Positions 7,602-16,161 are shown, numbered from the stretch's first letter. The stretch: 64,000 nucleotides of DNA from Verrucomicrobiales bacterium (GCA_030730365.1 JANQVJ010000040.1:110807-174806); one strand, 5' to 3'. Made by a program: numbers and translations. Notes: generated by a model not told the origin, from the sequence alone.

Positions 7602-8411
7602 ATGCTGAACGATCCCTCCAAAGAAGCGGAAAACGAGCCCATCGAGGTCCGCTGCTACTTCGTGCGCGAGCGCAATGCCCTGCTCGTGAGGGGAGATTTT
7701 TCCCCGCTCTACACGGATTATTACCTCCACCTCATGCAGCACGGAATCAAGCACGAGCGGGCGCAGGATGATCTGCTCAAAGACGGGCTCGCCGCGCTGA
7801 CCCTGCACCTCTCCTCGCGGCCGCGCAATGAGGCCGCCGCGTGGACCCTGAGCTGGCAGGATCCGCTCCAGAATTTGTTTGTGACAGGTAGCAACCGCAG
7901 CGGCAATGTCGTCGGCCGCGTCTTCACTGAGGATGTCCGCGAGCGGGATACAAATCTTTTCATTGCCCAGGTCATGGTTGCCGGACAGGAGTCGCGGCAG
8001 AGCATGATCAAGGCGGAAACGCTTGACATGTTCAAGGTGGCGGAGGCTTTTTACCACCAGAGCGAACAGCGCCCGGGGCGATACTTCCGTCACAGTGAAG
8101 AGGACTTCGTGATGGTCTCGGCCCAGCCTGACTGCGATCTCGCGTGGCTCGAGGCGCTTGATGATGAGGGGATCCGGGCGATCGACGAGGCTGAGATGCT
8201 CAGTCTTCTCGAGACGCGGGTTTTTCGATTTGACTGCGGTTGCAGTCCCGGGAGAATCTTTCCCATCATTGCCGGCATGACGGAAGAGGCACTCGAGGTG
8301 GTCTTCGGCGAAGGTGAGGTTCTCGCGGCCGGTTGCCCGCGATGCGCGGCGCGCTACGTCATCACCCGTGAATCGCTCGAGGCCTTCAAACGCGAACGGG
8401 CATCCTCATGA
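7602..8411 (+). CDS. hslO: Hsp33-family redox-regulated chaperone
   Basis: A 269-residue holdase chaperone homologue. The zinc/redox site is clear: C212-G-C214 and C245-P-R-C248, separated by 30 residues exactly as in E. coli Hsp33 (CxC...CxxC). The N-terminal domain has the expected pattern of an early beta segment, an alpha-helical pocket and GNVVGRVF (family G.vrGy). The start is ATG 7602. An upstream in-frame ATG at 7443 lies inside the palindromic repeat and would add 53 residues of no family character, so it was rejected. It overlaps the next gene by 4 bp (ATGA), implying translational coupling. Confidence 0.85.
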   Translation: MLNDPSKEAENEPIEVRCYFVRERNALLVRGDFSPLYTDYYLHLMQHGIKHERAQDDLLKDGLAALTLHLSSRPRNEAAAWTLSWQDPLQNLFVTGSNRSGNVVGRVFTEDVRERDTNLFIAQVMVAGQESRQSMIKAETLDMFKVAEAFYHQSEQRPGRYFRHSEEDFVMVSAQPDCDLAWLEALDDEGIRAIDEAEMLSLLETRVFRFDCGCSPGRIFPIIAGMTEEALEVVFGEGEVLAAGCPRCAARYVITRESLEAFKRERASS

Positions 8412-8704
8412 AAGGGACAAAAAAAGACGAAGCGAAAAGGCGGGAGCAGGAGCTCGCCTGGATCGGCGACACCATCCTCGATCTCTACGCCCGCACGTGG
8501 ATTCTGAGAGAGCGCCGAACCGTCTGCGGGGAGACCCTGCGGCGTATGACCTGCAATCAATTCCTCGCCTGTGTCGGCAATCCGACCTCGGTCGAGGCGA
8601 AGATCGGGACGATCTACCGTGAGTCAGGGATGGAGTCCGCTTTTTCGTGGATTGAGGCCGAATTACTTCCCCTGTTTGAAAAGCAGGAACGGAAACGGCG
8701 CTGA
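8408..8704 (+). CDS. Mini-RNase III-like single-domain protein
   Basis: A 98-residue protein. LAWIGDTILDLYARTWIL (16-33) is the RNase III helix motif in its Mini-III form (LAyiGDavyelyvR), with D21 at the metal position. VEAKIGTIYRESGMESAFSWI (62-82) matches the second motif FEAliGaiYl..G, with E63. As in Mini-III, the first Glu of classical RNase III (LEFLGD) is Ala. The helix pair between the motifs is shorter than in known Mini-III (about 140 residues), and there is no dsRNA-binding domain. Its start overlaps the hslO stop as ATGA. An rRNA-maturation role is inferred from the family. Confidence 0.65.
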   Translation: MKGTKKDEAKRREQELAWIGDTILDLYARTWILRERRTVCGETLRRMTCNQFLACVGNPTSVEAKIGTIYRESGMESAFSWIEAELLPLFEKQERKRR

Positions 8705-8800
8705 TATTCGCCTTTTTGATCGAAACTCCGAGTTTTACTAATTTCTCTCAGAGACCTATCGTTACGCTTCTGCCCTCCTGGGCTTTTGTTGGCACATTAT

Positions 8801-9388
8801 ATGAAACATCTCTCGAACCGCGTCGGGGACCATGATGGGTCCGCTTTGCAAAAACTGGTTATGGGACTTGCGGCGCTCGTGACTGCCGCACTTTTTTCCT
8901 CGTGCAGCACAACGGGAGCAGGCTCGAATACCAACAGTGCGACTGGGCAGCTCACTCCCTCGCAGCTGAATCACCCGCAGGTGCGCGCCCGCAACGGGAT
9001 CATCGCGACGGAAGCACCGGGGAACTACTACATTGGTCGGCGCTGGTGGACCGACGGGACGCGCTTCTGGGGCTATCTCCGCGAGCCCGGCAAACCATGG
9101 TCGACGGCAAAACTCGTCATCATGAACGAAAGCATCATTAAGCAGCCCGATCGCGTCCCCGAAGAAGGTTCGCTCCAGGTGCACGGTTACGATCACAACT
9201 ACGAGTATCGCATCTGGGGCAGCTACACCGGTGTGATGGTTTATGATCCGAACTCCAACTTCAAGATCCCCGAGTTCCGTCTCTCGAAGTATGAGCTGAT
9301 TGCCGAGAATCCCGGATTTCTCTTCTACCCCGGCGAGACCTACAATCCGCGTCAACTCCCCTCGGTCCACCCGCCGTTCCCTAACTGA
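8801..9388 (+). CDS. Hypothetical lipoprotein
   Basis: About 195 residues from ATG 8801 (an ATG at 8786 is also in frame). A basic N-terminus and a hydrophobic stretch (LVMGLAALVTAALFSSC) end in Cys followed by STTG, an imperfect lipobox (FSSC). The mature part is rich in aromatic residues (NYYIGRRWWTDGTRFWGYLREP, YDHNYEYRIWGSYTG, YDPNSNFKIPEFRL), suggesting a beta-rich envelope protein. I do not recognise a family with a known function. It stands alone between the hslO pair and creB. Confidence 0.7.
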   Translation: MKHLSNRVGDHDGSALQKLVMGLAALVTAALFSSCSTTGAGSNTNSATGQLTPSQLNHPQVRARNGIIATEAPGNYYIGRRWWTDGTRFWGYLREPGKPWSTAKLVIMNESIIKQPDRVPEEGSLQVHGYDHNYEYRIWGSYTGVMVYDPNSNFKIPEFRLSKYELIAENPGFLFYPGETYNPRQLPSVHPPFPN

Positions 9389-9450
9389 GCTCGTTCAACC
9401 GGGTCACCTGCGACACCGGATCCTCTCAGGTCTACGCTACCCTGAATACC

Positions 9451-10161
9451 GTGAGCAAAACTCTCGTGCTAGTGGTGGAGGACGAACCGGCGATCGCCGA
9501 GACGATCGTCTATGCGCTTGAGACGGCGGGCTACGAAGCGGTGCATGCGGAAACCGGGACGGACGCACTCGGGATTTTCGCGGAGCGTTCCCCGGGATTT
9601 ATCATCCTCGATGTCGGCCTGCCCGATCGAAGTGGCTTCGACGTCTGTCGCGAGATCCGGCGACTCTCCGAGGTGCCGATCCTGTTTCTCACGGCGCGGG
9701 AGCACGAGATCGACCGGGTCGTCGGGCTCGAGCTCGGTGCCGATGACTATGTCGTGAAGCCTTTCAGTCCGCGTGAGCTGACGGCCCGGGTCCAGGCGAT
9801 CCTGCGTCGGACGCAAGGCTCTGCAGCCGAGGTGCCCGTCTCGGCGACACCGGAAGGAAGGGTGAAACGAGGTCGACTCGAGCTTTTCCCGCATCGGTAT
9901 CAGGCTCATTGCGATGGCACTGATCTGGGTCTCTCGCGTTATGAATACGGGATGTTGAAAGTCTTCATTTCCCATCCCGGTCGGGTCTTTTCACGTGATC
10001 AGCTCATGGAAATGGTCTGGGACGAGCCCGAGGCGGCTCTCGATCGTACAGTCGATGCGCATATCAAGACCCTGCGGCGAAAGATGCACGGGATCGACGA
10101 CGCTTTTGATCCGGTAAAGACCCATCGCGGTCTCGGCTACAGCTTTGACGACGGGATCTGA
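9451..10161 (+). CDS. creB: OmpR/PhoB-family response regulator (CreB)
   Basis: A 236-residue two-domain regulator. The receiver domain has the acidic pair (VVEDEP), phospho-acceptor Asp in FIILDVGLPDRSGFDVC, switch Thr in FLTAREHEIDRV and Lys in DDYVVKPFSPRELTARV. The C-terminal winged helix has the typical LSRYEYGMLKVF, RDQLMEMVW and DRTVDAHIKTLRRKM. The partner kinase is unmistakably CreC-like, so CreB is the best name. The start codon is GTG (9451). creC begins 6 bp after the stop. Confidence 0.9.
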   Translation: MSKTLVLVVEDEPAIAETIVYALETAGYEAVHAETGTDALGIFAERSPGFIILDVGLPDRSGFDVCREIRRLSEVPILFLTAREHEIDRVVGLELGADDYVVKPFSPRELTARVQAILRRTQGSAAEVPVSATPEGRVKRGRLELFPHRYQAHCDGTDLGLSRYEYGMLKVFISHPGRVFSRDQLMEMVWDEPEAALDRTVDAHIKTLRRKMHGIDDAFDPVKTHRGLGYSFDDGI

Positions 10162-10167
10162 AAGGAA

Positions 10168-11598
10168 ATGAAGGTCACTCTTCTCATCGTCGCCGGATTT
10201 CTCGTCATTGCCGGGGGAGGATTTTTCATGCTGATGCGGACGCTGAGCGAGGATATCGAGCGTCAGTATTCACAGGCTTCGGAAGAGCCGCTCGTGGACT
10301 TTGCTCATCTTTTCGCCGGTCTGCTTGAACAGGAGGTACGGAACGGGCTGCTTGAAGTCGGGGAATTCCGCCGGGGATTTGCCGATGCCTACGGTCGGGA
10401 ATTTGTTGCGAAGATTTACCAGCTCGAGAAGACGAAGATTCACACACAGGTCTACGTGACTAACGAGAAGGGAATCGTGATCTTTGATTCCGAAGGCGGT
10501 GGGCGGGAAGGCGAGGACTACTCGCGCTACAACGACGTCTTTCTCGCCCGACAGGGCAAATACGGGGCCCGCGCCTCGCGGTCGGACCCGGAGGACTCGA
10601 GGACGACGGTCTTCTACGTGGCTGCGCCGGTCACACACGAAGGGCGCACGATCGGGACGGTGACGGTCTCCCGTCCCGAGACGGCGATGGCACCCTTTGC
10701 GATGGAATCGCGCTCCCGGGTGGTGCGATCGAGCATCATCATGGCGGTGGCGGTCTTTCTTCAGGCGGCGCTGTGGGCCTACTGGGTGCTCTATCCGATC
10801 CGTCATCTCACCAATCACGCGCGCCGCATCGCGGCGGGAGAGCAATCAGTAATGCCCATTACCGGTGTGGCGGAGCTGCGCTCGCTCAGCGCCGCGCTCG
10901 AGGAAATGCGGGCGGAGCTCGAAGGCCGCCACTACGTCGAAAACTACGTGCAGGCGCTCACTCACGAGCTCAAAAGTCCCCTCGCGGCGATACGCGGGGC
11001 CGCCGAGTTGATCGATGAGAACATGCCCGAGGAACGCCGTCGCCGCTTCCTCGACAACATTCTCGCCGAGACCAATCGTTGCGAGGACATGGTGCGTCGT
11101 CTCGTCCAACTCGCCGCGATCGAGAGCCGTACGAAGCTTGCCACGCGCGAGTCCGTCCAGCTGGGCGCGCTCGTGAGAGAAGAGCTCGCCGGCCTCCATG
11201 CGGCGTTGGAAAATCGCGGGCTGGAGGTGGTTTTGTCGGGTCTTAACGAAGGGGGGCGTCTCGACGGTGACCCGCTCATGTTGCGCATCGCGTTGCGGAA
11301 TGTGCTCAATAACGCCTTCGACTTTTCTCCGTCCGGTGGACAGGTCATGATCAGCCTCACGAATGAGGGGAGTCGTCTGCAGCTCGTCGTCATCGACGAG
11401 GGGCCCGGCATTCCGGATTACGCCGGGGGCCGCGTCTTTGATCGATTTTATTCCCTTAAGAACGAATTCACCGGACGGAAGGGATCGGGCATAGGACTAA
11501 GCTTCGTGAAGGCTGCGATGGACCTGCATGGCGGAACTGCGACTCTGAAAAATCGTGCCGAAGGCGGGGCGGAGATGACGCTGCGCTTCGGTGCGTAA
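10168..11598 (+). CDS. creC: Sensor histidine kinase CreC
   Basis: A 476-residue membrane kinase. The first transmembrane helix is at about residues 3-22. The extracytoplasmic sensor domain carries GEDYSRYNDVFLARQGKYGAR, which closely tracks the E. coli CreC sensor (GQDYSRWNDV...GQYGARS), and FYVAAPV. The second helix is at about 190-208, followed by HAMP (PIRHLTNHARRIAAG). The DHp motif is ALTHELKSPLAAIRG with His in THE, and the ATPase domain has NVLNNAFDFSP, DEGPGIPDYA and GSGIGLSFV. AAAGGAA precedes the ATG closely and is one of the few clear ribosome sites here. No creD-like target gene is adjacent, so the regulon is unknown. Confidence 0.92.
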   Translation: MKVTLLIVAGFLVIAGGGFFMLMRTLSEDIERQYSQASEEPLVDFAHLFAGLLEQEVRNGLLEVGEFRRGFADAYGREFVAKIYQLEKTKIHTQVYVTNEKGIVIFDSEGGGREGEDYSRYNDVFLARQGKYGARASRSDPEDSRTTVFYVAAPVTHEGRTIGTVTVSRPETAMAPFAMESRSRVVRSSIIMAVAVFLQAALWAYWVLYPIRHLTNHARRIAAGEQSVMPITGVAELRSLSAALEEMRAELEGRHYVENYVQALTHELKSPLAAIRGAAELIDENMPEERRRRFLDNILAETNRCEDMVRRLVQLAAIESRTKLATRESVQLGALVREELAGLHAALENRGLEVVLSGLNEGGRLDGDPLMLRIALRNVLNNAFDFSPSGGQVMISLTNEGSRLQLVVIDEGPGIPDYAGGRVFDRFYSLKNEFTGRKGSGIGLSFVKAAMDLHGGTATLKNRAEGGAEMTLRFGA

Positions 11599-11604
11599 TC
11601 CACA

Positions 11605-11638
11605 AAAAAGGGCAGCCGTTACCGACTGCCCTCGTTTT
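11605..11638. terminator. Bidirectional rho-independent terminator
   Basis: Stem GGGCAG (11610-11615) pairs with CTGCCC (11626-11631), preceded by an A-run and followed by CGTTTTG. It sits between convergent creC and the GreA-like gene and could serve both. Confidence 0.8.
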
Positions 11639-11658
11639 GTTAAAAGAACGAAGTTCGA

Positions 11659-13503
11659 TTAGCTGAGGTAGGGCTTGATCGAGGTGATGCGGTAGCTCTT
11701 CATCTCGCCGTCACCGAGGGGAAACTCGACTTCGGTGCCGACGGGCTTGTCGAGGATCGCATTGCCGCGCTCGGAGAGGTAGGCGATGATGCCATTGTCA
11801 GGATCGGAATCCCAGGCCCCGAGGACGGTGTAGGTGAGCGCGTCGCCGCCCCCGACGGCATCGAGTGTCACGATGGTTCCGATAGAGACCTTGGAGGTGT
11901 CGGGGTCTTTGAAGTCGGTGGGCTGGGCCAGCTTGAGATCGCGCTCCCAGTCTCCCTGGCGCTTCATGAGGACTCGCTGGTATTCCTTGGAGGACTTGTA
12001 CTCGAAATTCTCGCGAAGGTCACCGTAGGACCGGGCGATCTTGATGTCTTCGCGGTTCTGCGGGATCTCCTCTTTGATGAGCTTGTCGTAGGCTGCCTTC
12101 TTCTCGTTGAGGCTGGACTCGGAGACGATGAGGGTTTCCTCCTGCACCTTCTCACGGCCATTCATGAGGTCCTGAATCTCGGGATGGAGCTTGATGATTC
12201 GGGCCATCAGCGATTTGCGGGTCAGTTCATCGAAGGAGGCTGAGGTGACGAGGCGGCTCGCGAAGTTGCGGATCGTATTGATGTTCGCACCGGTGATGAA
12301 GTCGGGGATGAGCCCATTGTCGTCGGCGACGAGATCACGGAGTCGGTTCGCCGCGCGCACAGAGCCCTCGTCATTGAGTTGGTCGGCCTCGAGGGAGCTC
12401 ATCACGGAAAGACAGAGCGTTGGGGTGAAGACGGACTGGGAGAGTCCCTTACGCTCGCGACAGATCCAGGCGAGGGAGTCGGAGGTGATGGTACGTTGCT
12501 GCAGACCGTTTTCCATGTAGCCGATGAGGTCGGCTTTCTTCTCGGCAGAGTCCAGGTAGCTGGCGATCTCGGCGATGGAACGCAGGTTGCAGGAGGGGAT
12601 CAGTCCGAGCATTTTCTCGACCCACGCGTCTTCGCCGAAGGCATCGGGGAAACTCTTCAGAACCTGACGCAGGCGGGTGAGGGAGAGCTCCTCAAAAAGA
12701 CCGGGGATGGCGCTTTCGTCTGCGGCGAGGATCTCGGCGGTGGAGATCTGACCATTATCCGAGTCGAAGCCCTTGAGCTTGGTCTGGAGCTCTTCGCGGA
12801 TGAGGATGAGCTCGACGGCGGGAGCATACTGCAGCTTCACCCCTTTCCGGGCGATCTCGCTGATCTCGGCGACGAGTTCGACGAGATTATCCTGATGGTC
12901 TTTAAAGGCGTTGATCTCCTTGATGATGGACTCGACCGCTTTCACCTTGGCGCGCAGATCGCGGGCCTCGCGGAAGTCGGCGATGAGCCCCTGCGAGGGA
13001 TCGAAGTCTTCTTCACGCAGTTCGAGCGGGTCGGTGCGCTTGGCCGGAACGATGAACTGCATGTTCTCGCGGAGCTTTTTCTTCGTCGCCTCCCACCAGC
13101 TCTTGTATTTGCCTTCAGGGATGATGTAGCCCTTGAGCAATTCCTCGAGTTTGTCGAGAAAGAGACGGTCACCGTGGCTGCTGAGGACTAGCTTCACGAG
13201 TTCGACCGGGTCGGAGTTCGCGAGGGCCTTCAGTTCGTCGGACGCGGCGTAACGTTTCGCGAGGAAAGAACCCTCCGCTATCGGAGTCAGGGACATCGCG
13301 GCGAACTTCATCCCGAGCTCGTGGCCGGACTTATCTTCGAAGTCGACGACGACTTTTACTCCCAGACGGTCCCAGTCGACCACCTTGCCGGCGCCCCAGC
13401 TTTTATGTTGGCAAAAAGTTCCCGGAGGAAGCAGTTCGAGTTGTTCTGCGGTGAGGGAGTCGATTTTGCCTCGTGAGACTAGCTTTTCAAGATCGGGATG
13501 CAT
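11659..13503 (-). CDS. GreA/GreB-type transcript cleavage factor with long N-terminal extension
   Basis: A 614-residue protein. The last 150 residues are GreA-like: a coiled-coil finger (EKKAAYDKLIKEEIPQNRED, ARSYGDLRENFEYKSSKEYQ, with the acidic-tip-like GDLREN) and the FKBP-like C-terminal domain (VSIGTIVTLDAVGGGDALTY, SERGNAILDKPVGTEVEFPL). The preceding 450 residues form a large extension. It begins with a KOW/CarD-like beta module (PPGTFCQHKSWGAGKVVDWDRLG) and continues as a helical domain. Chlamydiae also have an unusually long GreA (about 715 residues), so this is likely a PVC-group trait. The role is rescue of backtracked RNA polymerase; the function of the extension is unknown. Confidence 0.8.
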   Translation of the reverse strand: MHPDLEKLVSRGKIDSLTAEQLELLPPGTFCQHKSWGAGKVVDWDRLGVKVVVDFEDKSGHELGMKFAAMSLTPIAEGSFLAKRYAASDELKALANSDPVELVKLVLSSHGDRLFLDKLEELLKGYIIPEGKYKSWWEATKKKLRENMQFIVPAKRTDPLELREEDFDPSQGLIADFREARDLRAKVKAVESIIKEINAFKDHQDNLVELVAEISEIARKGVKLQYAPAVELILIREELQTKLKGFDSDNGQISTAEILAADESAIPGLFEELSLTRLRQVLKSFPDAFGEDAWVEKMLGLIPSCNLRSIAEIASYLDSAEKKADLIGYMENGLQQRTITSDSLAWICRERKGLSQSVFTPTLCLSVMSSLEADQLNDEGSVRAANRLRDLVADDNGLIPDFITGANINTIRNFASRLVTSASFDELTRKSLMARIIKLHPEIQDLMNGREKVQEETLIVSESSLNEKKAAYDKLIKEEIPQNREDIKIARSYGDLRENFEYKSSKEYQRVLMKRQGDWERDLKLAQPTDFKDPDTSKVSIGTIVTLDAVGGGDALTYTVLGAWDSDPDNGIIAYLSERGNAILDKPVGTEVEFPLGDGEMKSYRITSIKPYLS

Positions 13504-13556
13504 TGTCCCTCAACATAGGAAGAAGCAGCCCTGAGCCAAGTGAAAAAAAATTTTGG

Positions 13557-13585
13557 TTGCCAATATTGTGACGTCTGTCTAATCT
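13557..13585 (+). promoter_or_regulatory. Candidate sigma70-type promoter TTGCCA-N17-TAATCT
   Basis: The -35-like TTGCCA (13557-13562) and -10-like TAATCT (13580-13585) are separated by 17 bp. They lie only 10 bp before the ATG at 13596, so the transcript would be leaderless or nearly so. The same -35 hexamer and spacing recur upstream of the HU gene. Confidence 0.4.
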
Positions 13586-13595
13586 TCGCTCAAGT

Positions 13596-14012
13596 ATGAG
13601 AAGTATTTTGGCAGCTTTTGTTCTCCTCGCGTTCGCATCGGTTTCCTTCGCGGACATCCACGAACCACCCAAAACGAAATACACCAAGTCCCGTAAACTC
13701 GGTCGTGGGGTGGCAAATATCGTCTACGGCTGGACCGAGATTCCCATGACCATGCACCGCTGGAGCGAGCTCCACACCGAGCAGGCGGCAGGAATCTTCA
13801 CCGCCGGCTTCATGCAGGGCGCGCAGCGGGCAGGGGCTCGTCTCAAGTATGGTTTCTACGAAGTGATCAACTTTCAGCGCCCTCTCTACAAGGACAGTTA
13901 CCGTCCCGCAATGGCCGATATCGATTATCTCCCGATTCGCGGTTATGAAGAGTTTCCCCCGCAAATCGGATACATGACCACCGCCGGTTATACTCGCGGA
14001 CGGACCTGGTAA
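13596..14012 (+). CDS. Exosortase system-associated protein, TIGR04073-like
   Basis: A 138-residue secreted protein with a signal peptide (AAFVLLAFASVSFA). The mature region shows the family pattern RKLGRGVANIVYGWTEIP, GFMQGAQRAGARLKYGFYEVINF and a Tyr/Pro-rich tail (SYRPAMADIDYLPI). TIGR04073 proteins co-occur with exosortase/PEP-CTERM sorting in Verrucomicrobia and relatives, although no exosortase or PEP-CTERM substrate is in this window. It may link to the polysaccharide kinase at the left edge, since exosortase loci often carry exopolysaccharide genes. It is followed by a good terminator. Confidence 0.8.
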   Translation: MRSILAAFVLLAFASVSFADIHEPPKTKYTKSRKLGRGVANIVYGWTEIPMTMHRWSELHTEQAAGIFTAGFMQGAQRAGARLKYGFYEVINFQRPLYKDSYRPAMADIDYLPIRGYEEFPPQIGYMTTAGYTRGRTW

Positions 14013-14045
14013 GCTCTTTTCTTATCGGATCTCCCCTTCGAAAAG

Positions 14046-14067
14046 GCTGCCTCAGGGCAGTCTTTTT
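14046..14067 (+). terminator. Rho-independent terminator
   Basis: Stem CTGCC (14047-14051) pairs with GGCAG (14056-14060) with a TCAG-type loop, followed by TCTTTTTT. It lies 34 bp after the TIGR04073 gene stop. Confidence 0.8.
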
Positions 14068-14095
14068 TCGTTTCAGGGGCATCAATCGCGAATTT

Positions 14096-15235
14096 TCACC
14101 GGTAAGTCTCGAGGAAGCGACGGTAAAAATCCGCTCCTGCCTCCAGATCGACGATGGTGAGGTATTCGTCCTTTGTATGGGCCTGGGCAATGCTGCCGGG
14201 GCCACAGGCGACCGATGGTATGCCGCCTCCGGCGAGGCGACCGGCGTCACAAAACCACGGGGCAGTGGTGAGACGGGAGCCGATCGACTGGAGCCTCCGG
14301 ATGCCGTCGGTGGCCGGATCGGTGAGAAGGGGGCAGGAATCGCCGATGACCTCGATGGTGATCAGGTCATGCAAATGGCGCGATTCGAGGAATTCAAGAA
14401 CGAGCTTTCGTGCTCCGCCTGATTCGAAAAGAGCCGGCGTTTCGCGAAAGTCGAGAGTCGCGTGGCAGTCCGAAGGAACAATGTTCGGGCTGCTACCGCC
14501 TTTGATCATGCCGAGATTGACCGTGGGAGAGCCGAGAATCGTGTCGGTGAAATCGGGGAGACGGGCCTCGAGCCAGGGCAGGAGAGCCTCGAGGACGGGG
14601 AGCAGGTGACGGATCGCGTTTTCGCCCTGTTCGGGCGTCGAGCCGTGGCATGAGCGGCCCCGTGCTGAAAGCTTCAGCCAGACGCAGCCCTTGTGAGCGT
14701 AAACGGTCTCGAGCGATGTGGGTTCACCGACGAGGGCAAAAGAAAATTCGGAGCCGTAGCGTTCCGCGAAATGCTGCGACCCGGGCTGGCCGGCTTCTTC
14801 ACCCATCAGGCCGACGAAGGTGACCGCGCAGGAGAGCGAGCCGATCTCGTCGCCCATTTCGCGAAGCGCCCAGAGCATCGCAGCCATCGTCCCCTTGGTG
14901 TCAGAGGAACCGCGGCCGTAGATTCTTCCGTCCTGAATTTCCGCCGCAAAAGGATCGACCGTCATGCCCATTACGCTGACCGTATCGACGTGGGGAGCGA
15001 GGAGTAGCCCCGGTTTCCCTTCCGCATCTGAAGGAAAACGACCGATCACATTGGGACGGCCGGGGTTGACTTCGTCAAAGGAAACCTTGGCACCGCAAGC
15101 CTCAAGGATCTCGCCGACGTAGGTAGCGCAGGCCAGTTCACCGGTCGCCCCCTGGCCGGGGGCACAGTCGGGATTCACACTCGGGATACGAACCAATTCC
15201 TGCAAGAGGGCGGCGGGTGAGTCGGGAAAACGCAT
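14096..15235 (-). CDS. M20-family deacylase/peptidase (ArgE/DapE type, acetylornithine deacetylase-like)
   Basis: A 379-residue cytoplasmic dinuclear zinc hydrolase. The catalytic domain has LLAPHVDTVSV (metal His and Asp), YGRGSSDTKGTMAAML (bridging Asp in SDTKG), GLMGEEAGQPGS (general base Glu and metal Glu), LVGEPTSLE, and a late metal His in IAQAHTKDEYL. The lid/dimerisation domain lies in between (KGCVWLKLSARGRSCHGSTP). ArgE and DapE cannot be separated confidently by eye; the GRGSSDTKG form and overall spacing slightly favour ArgE-like acetylornithine deacetylase. It is convergent with the TIGR04073 gene. Confidence 0.82.
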   Translation of the reverse strand: MRFPDSPAALLQELVRIPSVNPDCAPGQGATGELACATYVGEILEACGAKVSFDEVNPGRPNVIGRFPSDAEGKPGLLLAPHVDTVSVMGMTVDPFAAEIQDGRIYGRGSSDTKGTMAAMLWALREMGDEIGSLSCAVTFVGLMGEEAGQPGSQHFAERYGSEFSFALVGEPTSLETVYAHKGCVWLKLSARGRSCHGSTPEQGENAIRHLLPVLEALLPWLEARLPDFTDTILGSPTVNLGMIKGGSSPNIVPSDCHATLDFRETPALFESGGARKLVLEFLESRHLHDLITIEVIGDSCPLLTDPATDGIRRLQSIGSRLTTAPWFCDAGRLAGGGIPSVACGPGSIAQAHTKDEYLTIVDLEAGADFYRRFLETYR

Positions 15236-15387
15236 GGGCGGAACAGTATCACCTCGATATTTCCGAATTCCAGTGCTCGGAATTGCGAAAAAGACTGGAT
15301 TCCGAAGTCGTAATTGATTATGAGTTTGACATTGTTACGCTTTCGATGCCTTAATCAAGGCTCGAACTTTTTAAAAGTTATTCCTTT

Positions 15388-16161
15388 ATGAGTGATCAAG
15401 ATCCGCCCAAGCCTTCCTCCAGCACTTCGACGGTGCCATTGAAGAAGGAAACGGTTAGAATCAGTCTAAGAGCCCAACCTGACGAGTCGGGACCGGTAGC
15501 TCCTAAAGCATCCACTGCACCGATTCCTGCCGGTAGTCCATCCCCCGCCCCCATCGGCGGTGCCTCGGCCCCGATTTCCCCGAACGCTCCTCCGGCTCCT
15601 CCGGCTCCTTCTCCTGTCGGGGCACCGACTCCGCCGCCGGCCCCGCGCCCGCCCGCCGCTCCTCCGGCCCCCGGAACCGCGCCCTCCCCTCCAGCCCCGG
15701 CCGCTCTTGTCCCGCCATCCGGCGCGAAAACTATTCCTCTCGCGAAAGGGCCGGATCCGCTCGGACCGACCCGCCCTGTGCCGACCGCCGGTGCAGCGGC
15801 TCCCCCGTCCGCAGTTGCTCCGGTTGCTGCTGCTCAATCCCCGATCGGTGCCAAAACCATCCCTCTTGCCAAAGCTCCCGTCAGCGGTGGCCCGGGCCCG
15901 GTGGGACGGGTCACGACGCCCCTCCAGCCCGGTGGTGCCAAGCCGCTCCCCCAGGCCACGGTGAAAATGGGCTCGCTCGGCACACCGACCAGAACTATCC
16001 CGAAACAGCCCAACATCCAGTCCACTGCCGAGGAGGTAGGGGAAGAGTGGGAAGAAGAATACGAAGAATCCGGACTTATGCCATTTGCAATCATCGTTCT
16101 GATCCTCGCCCTCGCGGTTCTGGCCATCGAGCTGGTCACCAAGATGGGTGCAGGTAGCTGA
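15388..16161 (+). CDS. Pro/Ala-rich protein with C-terminal membrane anchor and repeated KTIPLAK motifs
   Basis: A 257-residue protein of unknown function. It has a short conserved-looking N-terminus (SSTSTVPLKKETVRISLRAQP), then about 130 residues of Pro/Ala-rich, probably disordered sequence. Two copies of GAKTIPLAK occur (near residues 112 and 153), with a related AKPLPQATVKMG. An acidic EEVGEEWEEEYEESG stretch precedes a single C-terminal transmembrane helix (MPFAIIVLILALAVLAIELV). The layout suggests a tail-anchored or peripheral membrane protein whose Thr-Ile-Pro motifs could be binding or modification sites; that is inference. It is followed by a strong terminator. Confidence 0.75.
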   Translation: MSDQDPPKPSSSTSTVPLKKETVRISLRAQPDESGPVAPKASTAPIPAGSPSPAPIGGASAPISPNAPPAPPAPSPVGAPTPPPAPRPPAAPPAPGTAPSPPAPAALVPPSGAKTIPLAKGPDPLGPTRPVPTAGAAAPPSAVAPVAAAQSPIGAKTIPLAKAPVSGGPGPVGRVTTPLQPGGAKPLPQATVKMGSLGTPTRTIPKQPNIQSTAEEVGEEWEEEYEESGLMPFAIIVLILALAVLAIELVTKMGAGS

